Assembly: GCA_014729455.1 (NCBI GenBank)
Contig: WJJW01000225.1
Span: forward strand, 1-7,056
Direction of reading: 5' to 3'
DNA length: 7,056 nucleotides
Source of the DNA: Candidatus Eiseniibacteriota bacterium
GTDB taxonomy: Bacteria > Eisenbacteria > RBG-16-71-46 > CAIMUX01 > VGJL01
The position numbers and the translations under genes were made by a program. The notes beneath the pieces are model-generated. The model searched no databases. It saw only the letters and a list, made by a program, of their open reading frames with translations, and was not told where the DNA came from. Positions 1 to 6,346 of this stretch are shown here, in pieces (the stretch's first letter is position 1; each line of letters begins with the position of its first letter).

Positions 1-146
1 CTGAACGCCCGCGACTGGACTGCGACCCCCAGCTCCTGCGGTTCCGGATCGAACCCGATGATCGAGAAGGTCCCCCCGCCGGGCCCCGCGGCCGCCTGCG
101 TCGCAACGAGGAGGAGCAGCAGGATCCCTCCGACCCGGGGCGTCAT
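1..146 (-). CDS. DUF1028 family secreted protein, N-terminal fragment (cut by window edge)
   Basis: Only the first 48 codons lie in the window; the gene continues past the left edge. Residues 1-20 form a signal peptide: a short basic start, a run of leucines at 9-13, then small residues (TQAAAG). The mature part begins GTFSIIGFDPEP and continues ELGVAVQSRAF, which matches the conserved N-terminus of DUF1028 proteins (TFSIVAxDPxTGELGVAVQS). The function of that family is not established. Its members look like N-terminal-nucleophile hydrolases, with the Thr of TFS (Thr26 here) exposed after processing; this is inferred from the family and not shown here. The start ATG (146-144) overlaps the TGA of the upstream exonuclease as ATGA. 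A strong site, GGAGGAGA (151-158 on the minus strand), lies inside the exonuclease's last codons, so the two are probably co-transcribed and translationally coupled. Recognition of the family is fairly sure despite the short fragment. Confidence 0.85.
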   Translation of the reverse strand, partial: MTPRVGGILLLLLVATQAAAGPGGGTFSIIGFDPEPQELGVAVQSRAF

Positions 147-946
147 TCGTTCTCCTCCGGCTCGGGGGCCGGAAACCGCCCCTCCAGCGCCTCGCGAAGG
201 ATCGCCTTGAACGGATCGGGGAAGTCGCTGTTGAGGATCCAGCCGATGTAGTCGGGATCGCTCTGGATCAACTCACGCAGGCGGCGTCCCGCATGCTTGC
301 CGAAGGTGATGCAGGCCTCGCCGTCGCGCCATTCGAGCTTGCGGTCGGGATCGACGTAGCGGCTCGACGAGCGGCGCGAGACTTCCGCGAGGCCGTCGGC
401 GGTCGGAGGGAGGTCGGGGGAGCGGCCGAGCTGCGCCTGCAGGACCTCGAGCGTCGCCCGCGCGTCGGCCAGCGCGCCGTGCGCCCCTTCGTGCCTTCGC
501 CCGAGATAGAACGCGACCGCGGCGCTCAGGTCGCGCGGCTCCCGCTTGTGGAAGATCACCTGCGCGTCGATCACGCGCCGTCCCTCGAGCGGGAACGGTT
601 CGCCGCAGCGGGCGAACTCCGCCTGGAGGATCCGCAGGTCGAAGCCGTGGATGTTGAACCCGCAGAGATCCGCGTCGCCGATCCACTGGACGATCTCGGC
701 GGCGATGCGCCGGAAGGGAGGGGAGTCCTCCACGTCGGCGTTGGTGATGCCGTGGATCGCCGTCGCCTCGATCGGGATCCGCATCTCCGGATCGATCCGG
801 CGATTCCACTCCTCGCGGCGGCCGTCGGGGTGCAGCTTCAACATCGCGATCTCGACGATGCGATCCCGGAACGGGACCGTGCCGGTCGTCTCGGTGTCGA
901 GGGCGACGAGCGGCCGGTTCAGTCGAAGGGTCGGGTGCGCTTGCAT
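143..946 (-). CDS. DEDDh 3'-5' exonuclease (DnaQ-like) with extra C-terminal domain
   Basis: A 267-residue predicted cytoplasmic nuclease that would remove nucleotides from the 3' end of DNA (or RNA) using two metal ions. All DnaQ-type exonuclease motifs are visible: Exo I ALDTETTG with Asp17 and Glu19, Exo II GFNIHGFDLRIL with Asp103, and Exo III HGALAD with His156 and Asp161, the DEDDh spacing. After the exonuclease domain (about 10-175) and a polar linker comes a second small domain (about 205-255) opening with ITFGKHAGRRL and containing YIGWIL. This resembles the DUF3820-type C-terminal module seen on many Bacteroidetes-type exonucleases. The protein is not a polymerase III epsilon subunit in the strict sense, because the clamp- and alpha-binding tail is replaced. 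The start at 946 has GGAGG six bases upstream. The stop overlaps the DUF1028 start by four bases. Its exact substrate is unknown; a role in repair or oligonucleotide turnover is inference. Confidence 0.92.
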   Translation of the reverse strand: MQAHPTLRLNRPLVALDTETTGTVPFRDRIVEIAMLKLHPDGRREEWNRRIDPEMRIPIEATAIHGITNADVEDSPPFRRIAAEIVQWIGDADLCGFNIHGFDLRILQAEFARCGEPFPLEGRRVIDAQVIFHKREPRDLSAAVAFYLGRRHEGAHGALADARATLEVLQAQLGRSPDLPPTADGLAEVSRRSSSRYVDPDRKLEWRDGEACITFGKHAGRRLRELIQSDPDYIGWILNSDFPDPFKAILREALEGRFPAPEPEENE

Positions 947-967
947 CAGTCCTCCCGTGTGGACGGG

Positions 968-997
968 AGCCTAGCAGGGAATCGCCCTCCGGTCGAA
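968..997 (-). promoter_or_regulatory. Possible sigma70-type promoter for the exonuclease/DUF1028 pair
   Basis: On the minus strand TTCGAC (997-992) and TAGGCT (973-968) are separated by 18 bases. Transcription would start near 961, leaving a leader of about 15 bases that just holds the GGAGG site before the ATG at 946. The hexamers match consensus only loosely, so this is a candidate based on position and spacing. Confidence 0.3.
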
Positions 998-1017
998 CGT
1001 TCCGCCCTCCGGCCGGC

Positions 1018-1046
1018 TTGCCCCGCGCCGATCGGGCTGCTAGCGT
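1018..1046 (+). promoter_or_regulatory. Possible sigma70-type promoter for rpiA
   Basis: TTGCCC (1018-1023) and TAGCGT (1041-1046) have the ideal 17-base spacing. The start would fall near 1053, about 35 bases before the rpiA ATG. The hexamers match 4/6 and 3/6 of the consensus. The rest of the 947-1087 divergent region contains only GC-rich sequence and the rpiA ribosome binding site. Confidence 0.35.
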
Positions 1047-1087
1047 CGCCTCGCCGGCCGATGCCGGCCGCGCAGGAGGAAAAGGGC

Positions 1088-1789
1088 ATGAGTGTCGAGG
1101 ATCCCGTTCGATCGGCCAAGCGGAGAGCCGGAGAGGAGGCCGCGGCCCGCGTCCGCGACGGGCACGTCGTCGGGCTCGGCACCGGATCCACGGCGGCGGA
1201 GATGATCCGGGCGCTGGGCCGTCGCGTCCGCGACGAGGATCTGACGATCGCCGGGATCCCGACCTCGTTTAGCGCTGCGATGCTCGCCCGCGCGGCCGGG
1301 ATCCCGCTGCGGAGCCTCGAGGATGTCGAGGGGATCGATCTGGCGATCGATGGGGCCGACGAGGTCGATCCGCATCGGAACCTGATCAAGGGGGGCGGGG
1401 CGGCGCACACGCGGGAGAAGGTGATCGCCGAGGCGGCGGTGACGTTCCTGGTCGTCGTCGACGAGTCGAAGCTCGTCTCCCGGCTCGGCGAGAAGACGCC
1501 GGTTCCGGTCGAGGTGATCCCGATGGCCCTGCCGTTCGTTCTCCGGCGTCTCCGCCAGCTCGGCGCCGAGCCGCTCCTCCGGATGGCGGAACGGAAGGAC
1601 GGCCCCGTCGTCACCGACGAAGGAAACCTGATCGTCGACGCCCGGTTCGGGCCGATCGAGGATCCGGCATCGCTGGAACGGGCGATCGACCGGATCCCCG
1701 GCGTTCTCGAGAGCGGTCTGTTCGTGGGGATGGCCGAAACGGTCCTGGTCGGCGTGCCGGGTCAGGACGAGGTCCGGCAGATCTCGTAA
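1088..1789 (+). CDS. rpiA: Ribose-5-phosphate isomerase A
   Basis: A 233-residue cytoplasmic enzyme interconverting ribose 5-phosphate and ribulose 5-phosphate in the non-oxidative pentose phosphate pathway. The family signatures appear in order: GLGTGSTA (29-36) for phosphate binding, AIDGADEVD (86-94) with Asp88 and Asp91, and KGGGAAHTREK (101-111). Lys101 and the catalytic base Glu110 correspond to Lys94 and Glu103 of the E. coli enzyme. VVVDESKLV (122-130) and PVPVEVIP (138-145) follow. Length is normal for RpiA (about 220-235). The frame stays open far upstream, opposite the exonuclease, but AGGAGGA at 1074-1080 sits seven bases before the ATG at 1088 and family homology begins just after it, so that start is chosen with confidence. 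It is transcribed away from the exonuclease and ends 27 bases from the GH97 stop. No missing residues were noticed. Confidence 0.98.
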   Translation: MSVEDPVRSAKRRAGEEAAARVRDGHVVGLGTGSTAAEMIRALGRRVRDEDLTIAGIPTSFSAAMLARAAGIPLRSLEDVEGIDLAIDGADEVDPHRNLIKGGGAAHTREKVIAEAAVTFLVVVDESKLVSRLGEKTPVPVEVIPMALPFVLRRLRQLGAEPLLRMAERKDGPVVTDEGNLIVDARFGPIEDPASLERAIDRIPGVLESGLFVGMAETVLVGVPGQDEVRQIS

Positions 1790-1795
1790 CAGACG

Positions 1796-1815
1796 CCGGG
1801 CGGCGGACGCCCCGG
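1796..1815. terminator. Weak GC hairpin between convergent rpiA and GH97 genes
   Basis: The 27-base gap holds an imperfect stem: CCGGGCG (1796-1802), loop GCGGA, CGCCCCGG (1808-1815), about seven pairs with one bulged C. It could act on both strands as the genes converge. No T-run follows on either side, so it is not a canonical intrinsic terminator. Confidence 0.3.
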
Positions 1816-1816
1816 G

Positions 1817-4054
1817 TCACCGCACGCGCTGCACGCGCTTCGTCACGGATCTCCCGCCCGCGGTCAGCCGGACGAAGTAGACGCCGGCCGCCACCGGGAG
1901 GCCGGCGTCGTCGGTTCCATCCCAGAGGAAGCGGTGCGTCGTCCCCGGCCGCGCCGCGGCGGGGAGGGACCGGATCCGTCGCCCCGCGACGTCGTACACG
2001 ACCAGCCGGGCCGGCGCCCCGCCCGACAGCGAACAGGCGATCCGCGCGGTCGTCGTGAACGGGTTCGGCAGGATCCCGTCGATGGAGAGCCGGAGGCGCT
2101 CCTCGTCCTCCGTGGAGGTCTCCTCGATCGGTGGACCGGGCGCGCCGGTGACGTCCCCCGGGATCCGGAGGACGAATCCGCCCCGCGGCGCCAGGGTGAG
2201 CGCGAAGTCGGTCCCCCAGACGTGATCCCAGGCGAAGGTGCGGGGCGTCTCGCCGTCGCCGATGTAGAAGGCGCCGACGCCGGCGTAGTCGAAACCGGCG
2301 AGATCGAGGACCACCTCGCGCGACGACGTGGTCCCGTTGATTCCGGCCAGGTACCAGTCCTCCCCCTTCCGTCGGGCGAGCACGACGTGGGTGGACGGGT
2401 CTCCTTCGAGGAACCGGATCTCGTCCCACGAGGCCGGGACCTCCCGGAGGAAGTCCTGCACGACCTCCGGCTGGGCCCGGTACGAGTCGGGATCGTCGGC
2501 GAGGTGCACCAACCCCGATTCGAAGACTACCGAGAGGGCGAGCTCGTGGGCGTTCGTCGTGAGGTGCTGGTAGACCTCGTCGCTGAACGTGACCGGCGTG
2601 TAGTCCATCGGGCCGACCACGTTGCGCGTGAACGCCAGCCGGACGTTGTGCAGGGGAGCGGCCTCGGGGAATTGGTGGTCGATCAGGTAGTACTCCGCGC
2701 CCCGGACCGCCTCGGTGGTCATCATGTGGGGCCACGTGCGGTACCAGCCACGCGGAGGGGTGCTTCCATGGAAGCAGACGAGCAGCTCCTCCTCGGCGGC
2801 GTCCTCGAGAATCCCCTGATATCGCTGGATCATGGTCTGCTTCTCGCTGTCGAAGAAGTCGACCTTGATCCCCGTCACCCCCCAGTCGGACAGCTTGGCC
2901 ATCTCGGCGCGACGGATCTGCGTGTCCCACATCCGGTCGCGGGGGCTGAACGTGTAGTCGTTCTGCGGCCCGGCGCAGTTGTACCAGAGGAAGATCCCGA
3001 CGCCGCGCGCGGCGGCGTAGTCCACCAGCCCCTGCATCTCCTCGTCGGAGTGGTAGTCGTCCCAATCGGCGTCGACCAGCGAGTACTCCCAGCCCATCGA
3101 TTGGGCGAAGTCGACGTAGCTGCGGAGGACCTGCATCGAGCCGACCGGCTGGCGGGCCCACCAGTGCCACGAGACGCGCCCGGGTCGGATCCACGCCGTG
3201 TCGGACACCCGGCTCGAATCGGCCAGATGGGAAACGAGGTTCGATCGGACCACGGTCGCCGGGTCCGGTCCGACGACGATCGCCCGCCAGGGCATCTCCC
3301 ACGGCAGCTTCCAGGTCGGTTCCCGGACCCCGTAGCCGGTCTCGGGCACCTTGATCCGGTACTCCCGGACCTCGTCGCCTTCGTCGAGGTGGGCGGCGAA
3401 GTAGGATTTCTCGACGTCCGACTCGGCGAGCAGCACCCAGCTGTGACCGAGATCGAACAGCGCGGGCAGCGCCCATCCGCCCGCGCCTCCGGGCGGGTCC
3501 TCGAGCGGAACGATCTCGTGCAGGGACTCCGGCCAGAACGACTGCAGCACCGCGCGGCCGTTGCCCGCGAAACGGTAGGTCGTCCGTTCGTCGGTCACGG
3601 TGTGGAAGAGCACCGACGAGTCGGGGAAGGAGTACCGGAACGCCGCGCCGTCGTCGTAGGCGCGGAAGACCAGGAGGATCCGGTCCCCGTCGGGATTGCG
3701 CAGCTCGAGGGTTTGCTCGGCGGCGTGGTTGCGCAGGTGGGACGCCTTCCCGTGCGGCGCGACGTACTCCTCGTCGACGAGGATCGGCTCCGAGGCCGAG
3801 ACCAGCATGAGCCCGGTCGCGAACTGGGCGTCCGCCCGCTCGATCCCCAGCTCGGACTCCTGGAGCACGAGCGCCCCTTCCCTCGAAACGGAGTACCGCA
3901 GCGTCCCGTCCTCGAGCCGGACCGTCATCGTCACCTGACCGGAAGGGGAGGGGAGCGTCCAGGCCGTTTGCGCCCGCGACGGACCGAACGCGCCGAGGAG
4001 GAGCAGTCCGGCGGCGAGCAGGCGGAGGAAGCCTTCGGCGCGAGGTCGAGTCAT
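1817..4054 (-). CDS. Secreted glycoside hydrolase family 97 (alpha-glucosidase/alpha-galactosidase type) with C-terminal FlgD-like sorting module
   Basis: A 745-residue exported enzyme predicted to hydrolyse terminal alpha-glucosidic or alpha-galactosidic bonds. Residues 1-28 are a signal peptide (basic start, LLAAGLLLLGAF core, SRA-Q cleavage). A beta-rich GH97 N-terminal domain follows (about 33-290). The (beta/alpha)8 catalytic domain begins at WHWWARQP (Trp296) and includes SLVDADWDD, GIFLWYN and GIKVDFFD. Asp399 of KVD is where clan GH-D enzymes and retaining GH97 members (the BT1871 type) carry the nucleophile, so retaining chemistry is predicted rather than the inverting SusB type. Glu448 in TTEAVRGAE is the likely general acid/base. 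A GH97 C-terminal beta domain (about 545-640) and a linker lead to an FlgD-like module (657-745: ILPNPF, VVYDVAGRRIRSL, WDGTDDAG, GVYFVRL). Such modules are common in FCB secretion systems for surface delivery. The start at 4054 has AAAGGA eight bases upstream and begins the signal peptide. No SusC/SusD partners are nearby. Sugar specificity cannot be read from the sequence. Confidence 0.93.
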   Translation of the reverse strand: MTRPRAEGFLRLLAAGLLLLGAFGPSRAQTAWTLPSPSGQVTMTVRLEDGTLRYSVSREGALVLQESELGIERADAQFATGLMLVSASEPILVDEEYVAPHGKASHLRNHAAEQTLELRNPDGDRILLVFRAYDDGAAFRYSFPDSSVLFHTVTDERTTYRFAGNGRAVLQSFWPESLHEIVPLEDPPGGAGGWALPALFDLGHSWVLLAESDVEKSYFAAHLDEGDEVREYRIKVPETGYGVREPTWKLPWEMPWRAIVVGPDPATVVRSNLVSHLADSSRVSDTAWIRPGRVSWHWWARQPVGSMQVLRSYVDFAQSMGWEYSLVDADWDDYHSDEEMQGLVDYAAARGVGIFLWYNCAGPQNDYTFSPRDRMWDTQIRRAEMAKLSDWGVTGIKVDFFDSEKQTMIQRYQGILEDAAEEELLVCFHGSTPPRGWYRTWPHMMTTEAVRGAEYYLIDHQFPEAAPLHNVRLAFTRNVVGPMDYTPVTFSDEVYQHLTTNAHELALSVVFESGLVHLADDPDSYRAQPEVVQDFLREVPASWDEIRFLEGDPSTHVVLARRKGEDWYLAGINGTTSSREVVLDLAGFDYAGVGAFYIGDGETPRTFAWDHVWGTDFALTLAPRGGFVLRIPGDVTGAPGPPIEETSTEDEERLRLSIDGILPNPFTTTARIACSLSGGAPARLVVYDVAGRRIRSLPAAARPGTTHRFLWDGTDDAGLPVAAGVYFVRLTAGGRSVTKRVQRVR

Positions 4055-4072
4055 GCGGATCGTCCTTTCGAT

Positions 4073-4108
4073 GGAGCCGCGTGTCCCCCAGGAGGGCGGA
4101 TCGGCTCC
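4073..4108 (-). promoter_or_regulatory. Inverted repeat in the GH97 leader
   Basis: GGAGCCG (4073-4079) and CGGCTCC (4102-4108) are perfect 7-base complements separated by 22 bases. If transcription starts near 4122, they would form a stem in the leader RNA 18 bases before the GH97 start codon. In such GC-rich DNA this could be chance, and no regulatory family was recognised. Confidence 0.3.
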
Positions 4109-4128
4109 GGGCCGGTCGGTGGCAACCA

Positions 4129-4137
4129 ATGATACCA
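4129..4137 (-). promoter_or_regulatory. Extended -10 promoter candidate for the GH97 gene
   Basis: The minus strand reads TGGTATCAT (4137-4129): a TGn extension and a -10 hexamer TATCAT matching 5 of 6 consensus bases. Only a poor -35 (TGGGCG) lies 17 bases upstream, as is tolerated by extended -10 promoters. Transcription would start near 4122, giving a leader of about 68 bases. Confidence 0.45.
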
Positions 4138-4213
4138 GACCCGTGCTTCTCCGCCCAGCGGGGGCGAAGATGCCCGGATCGGTTCGGGGTCGTTCAAAAG
4201 GCGACGCCGGAAT

Positions 4214-4230
4214 CGGTTTCCGCGAAACCG
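4214..4230. promoter_or_regulatory. Perfect inverted repeat upstream of nrfH, possible operator
   Basis: CGGTTTC (4214-4220), CGC, GAAACCG (4224-4230) is a perfect dyad with 7-base arms. Its centre is about 52 bases before the nrfH ATG and just upstream of the candidate -35. That position suits an activator site for nrfHA; on the other strand it lies well upstream of the GH97 promoter. It does not resemble the FNR box (TTGAT-N4-ATCAA). No cognate regulator was identified. Confidence 0.4.
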
Positions 4231-4239
4231 TCTCGACAC

Positions 4240-4267
4240 TTGAAGCGTGCCGGAGGTTCCCCATACT
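4240..4267 (+). promoter_or_regulatory. Candidate promoter for a leaderless nrfH transcript
   Basis: TTGAAG (4240-4245) and CATACT (4262-4267) are separated by 16 bases. Six bases (GGGCGA) then separate the -10 from the ATG at 4274, placing the expected start point on the A of the start codon. The matches are 4/6 in each hexamer. The GGAGG at 4252-4256 is 17 bases before the ATG, too far to serve it well. Confidence 0.35.
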
Positions 4268-4273
4268 GGGCGA

Positions 4274-4792
4274 ATGGGACATCCGAACCGGGGCGAGGAG
4301 CCCCGCAATCCGAGCGCAGGCCGCTCGTGGCCGGTGCGCGTGAGCGGGATCGTGCTCGCGACGCTGATCGGAGCGTTTCTCGGAGCGAGCGCCTACACGT
4401 TCCTCTACGCCGAGGGGGCGGCGTATCTCTCGAACGATCCCGAAGCGTGCGTCAACTGCCACATCATGCGCCCGCAGTTCGATAGCTGGGTGAAGTCCAG
4501 CCACCATGCGGTCGCCACGTGCAACGACTGCCACATCCCGCACGGATTCCCCCTCAAGTACCTCGTCAAGATGGAGAACGGGTACGCCCATTCCAGCGCG
4601 TTCACGCTCCAGAACTTCGACGAGCCGATCCGGATCCGGGAGAACAATCTGAAAGTGCTGCAGGAGAACTGCATCGAATGCCACGAAGACGCGGTCGGCA
4701 TGCTGATGGCGCCGACGGCGGTCCATTCGGGCGAGGACGCGCGCGCCTGCGTGCGCTGCCATCTCTCGGTGGGACACGCGGCGGCGCGCTGA
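4274..4792 (+). CDS. nrfH: NrfH, tetraheme membrane cytochrome c (quinol dehydrogenase of nitrite reductase)
   Basis: A 172-residue NapC/NirT-family cytochrome that oxidises menaquinol at the outer face of the inner membrane and passes electrons to NrfA. One uncleaved N-terminal membrane anchor spans about residues 23-46. Four c-type heme motifs follow: CVNCH (59-63), CNDCH (83-87), CIECH (133-137) and CVRCH (159-163). The first motif is followed by Ile-Met, and Met65 lies where NrfH proteins carry the unusual methionine ligand of heme 1 (CxxCHxM). LKYLVKMENG after heme 2 is in the region that forms the quinol pocket in the family. Length is typical. The start is uncertain: ATG 4274 lacks a good ribosome binding site, and an in-frame GTG at 4247 or 4334 is possible. 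Either upstream choice leaves the membrane helix intact. nrfA follows after 21 bases, and the pair is an operon. Maturation needs the cytochrome c assembly machinery, not present here. Confidence 0.95.
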   Translation: MGHPNRGEEPRNPSAGRSWPVRVSGIVLATLIGAFLGASAYTFLYAEGAAYLSNDPEACVNCHIMRPQFDSWVKSSHHAVATCNDCHIPHGFPLKYLVKMENGYAHSSAFTLQNFDEPIRIRENNLKVLQENCIECHEDAVGMLMAPTAVHSGEDARACVRCHLSVGHAAAR

Positions 4793-4803
4793 GTCCCGCT
4801 CAG
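4789..4803 (+). promoter_or_regulatory. Small stem-loop spanning the nrfH stop and abutting the nrfA ribosome binding site
   Basis: CTGAG (4789-4793), loop TCCCG, CTCAG (4799-4803) forms a perfect 5-base-pair stem. It contains the nrfH stop codon TGA (4790-4792), and its last base begins the nrfA binding site GGAGGAGG (4803-4810, 3 bases before the ATG at 4814). A ribosome finishing nrfH would melt it, so it could couple translation of the two genes. This is inference from position. Confidence 0.35.
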
Positions 4804-4813
4804 GAGGAGGAGC

Positions 4814-6343
4814 ATGACACGAGATCGAAGCGAACGTTCATGGTGGGGCCGTTCCGCCGTCGGATATGTCGTGATCGTCGGGGTGACGGCCGTCGCGACC
4901 GTGGGGGTCATCTTGCTCCTGCAGAACATCTCCGCGCGGAAGGAGGAGGGACGAACCCACTACTTCCCCGTGGTTCCCGTCGACGAAACGACGGTCGACC
5001 CGGAGGAGTGGGCGCCCAATTTCCCGTACCAGTACGACACGTACTCCCGCCCGGCGGACAACCTCCGGACCCGCTGGGGCGGGAGCGAGGCGTTCCAGAA
5101 GCTGCGGGAGTTTCCGATCTGGACCGCTCTCTTCGCTGGCTACGGCTTCGGGATCGATTACCGCGAGGAGCGCGGCCACGCGTACATGCTCAGCGACCAG
5201 CGGGAGACCAAGCGGGTCACGGAAATCCAGCAGCCGGGCGCCTGCCTGCACTGTCATGCTTCGACGCCGATCGTCTACCGCCGCCTGGGTCTCGAGGCGG
5301 GGGAGCCGGGCCAGCTCACCGACGGCTTCGACACGGAGACGGCGCGCGCCCAGCTCATGCGCGGCTTCGAGATCGGCTGCGCCATGCCGTACGACTCCCT
5401 CACCCTCCGGGCCGAGCATCCGGTGAGCTGCGGCGACTGCCACGACCCGAAGACCATGCGCTTGCGGGTCACCCGTCCCGGGTTCCTGAACGGGATCCAG
5501 CGCCTGGCCGAATCGGACGATCCCCTGCCGCAGTTCCCCTCCATCGGGCGCTGGCGGGAGGGGGATCGCGAGGATGGATACGACGCCAACGCGCTGGCCT
5601 CCCGGCAGGAGATGCGCACGTTCGTCTGCGGGCAGTGCCACGTGGAGTACTACTTCGAGGGCGAGGGGAAGCTCCTCACCTATCCGTGGCACAACGGCTT
5701 GCGTGCGGAGCAGATGGAAGCGTACTACGACGACGTGGCGTTCGCCGACTGGACCCACGCCGAGAGCGGGGCCCGAATGCTGAAGGCGCAGCACCCGGAG
5801 TTCGAGATGTGGACCCAGGGAACCCACTCGAGGGCCGGCGTCGCCTGTGCGGACTGCCACATGCCGTACGAACGGATCGGCGCGGTGAAGGTCAGCAACC
5901 ATCATGTGCGCAGCCCGCTGTTGAGCATCGGCGCCGCCTGCCAGACCTGCCATCGGACGAGCGAGGAGGAGCTCTTCGATCGCGCCACCGCGATCCAGGA
6001 CAAGACCCAGGCGTTGCAGGAGCAGGCCGAGCGGGCGGTCTTCGAGCTGATGCGCGACATCGCCGCCGCTCGCGCCGCCGGAGCGAGCGATCCGCAGCTC
6101 TCCGGTCCCCGGGCGCGCCATCGGCAGGCGCAGTGGCGGCTCGATTTCATCGCAGCGGAGAACTCACGCGGTTTCCACGCCGACCAGGAGACTGCACGGC
6201 TCCTCGCCAATGCGATGGAGCTGGCCCGCCGCGGCCAGATCGAGATCGCCCGGATGGGTCTCGATCTCCCGCCGGAGGGGGAGCGCTACACCCTTCCCGA
6301 GCCGTTGCCGGACGAACCGCTGGCGGCGGAGCCCGGAGGCTGA
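4814..6343 (+). CDS. nrfA: NrfA, pentaheme ammonia-forming cytochrome c nitrite reductase (CxxCH active-site variant)
   Basis: A 509-residue enzyme reducing nitrite to ammonium with six electrons, working in the periplasm with NrfH. A hydrophobic helix at about 14-37 is a signal sequence or membrane anchor. Five heme motifs are present: CLHCH (144-148), CGDCH (206-210), CGQCH (272-276), CADCH (345-349) and CQTCH (376-380). Active-site residues match the family: Arg120 in RGHAY, Tyr279 in CGQCHVEYY with Glu278 at the calcium site, and His327 in KAQH (324-327), the family's KxQH signature between hemes 3 and 4. The first motif would be CxxCK in E. coli or Wolinella. Here Lys is replaced by His148, a variant known from some NrfA lineages, which removes the need for the special NrfEFG heme lyase. 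The long C-terminal helices (about 385-485) are typical of the dimer interface. The start is fixed by GGAGGAGG just upstream. No other nrf genes are adjacent. Confidence 0.97.
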   Translation: MTRDRSERSWWGRSAVGYVVIVGVTAVATVGVILLLQNISARKEEGRTHYFPVVPVDETTVDPEEWAPNFPYQYDTYSRPADNLRTRWGGSEAFQKLREFPIWTALFAGYGFGIDYREERGHAYMLSDQRETKRVTEIQQPGACLHCHASTPIVYRRLGLEAGEPGQLTDGFDTETARAQLMRGFEIGCAMPYDSLTLRAEHPVSCGDCHDPKTMRLRVTRPGFLNGIQRLAESDDPLPQFPSIGRWREGDREDGYDANALASRQEMRTFVCGQCHVEYYFEGEGKLLTYPWHNGLRAEQMEAYYDDVAFADWTHAESGARMLKAQHPEFEMWTQGTHSRAGVACADCHMPYERIGAVKVSNHHVRSPLLSIGAACQTCHRTSEEELFDRATAIQDKTQALQEQAERAVFELMRDIAAARAAGASDPQLSGPRARHRQAQWRLDFIAAENSRGFHADQETARLLANAMELARRGQIEIARMGLDLPPEGERYTLPEPLPDEPLAAEPGG

Positions 6344-6346
6344 GCC

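Noticed and set aside
293..1087. An in-frame upstream extension of rpiA by 265 codons
   Set aside because: It lies opposite the exonuclease, has no homology, and the real start at 1088 has a strong ribosome binding site where RpiA similarity begins.
1934..4132. A 732-codon open frame on the plus strand opposite the GH97 gene
   Set aside because: It is antisense to a protein with clear GH97 domains. Its translation is rich in Arg/Gly/Pro/Val without motifs, as expected when GC-rich codons leave the opposite strand free of stops.
4055..4777. An in-frame upstream extension of the GH97 frame across the nrfH antisense strand
   Set aside because: The signal peptide begins at 4054 with a ribosome binding site before it, and the extension is antisense to the heme motifs of nrfH.
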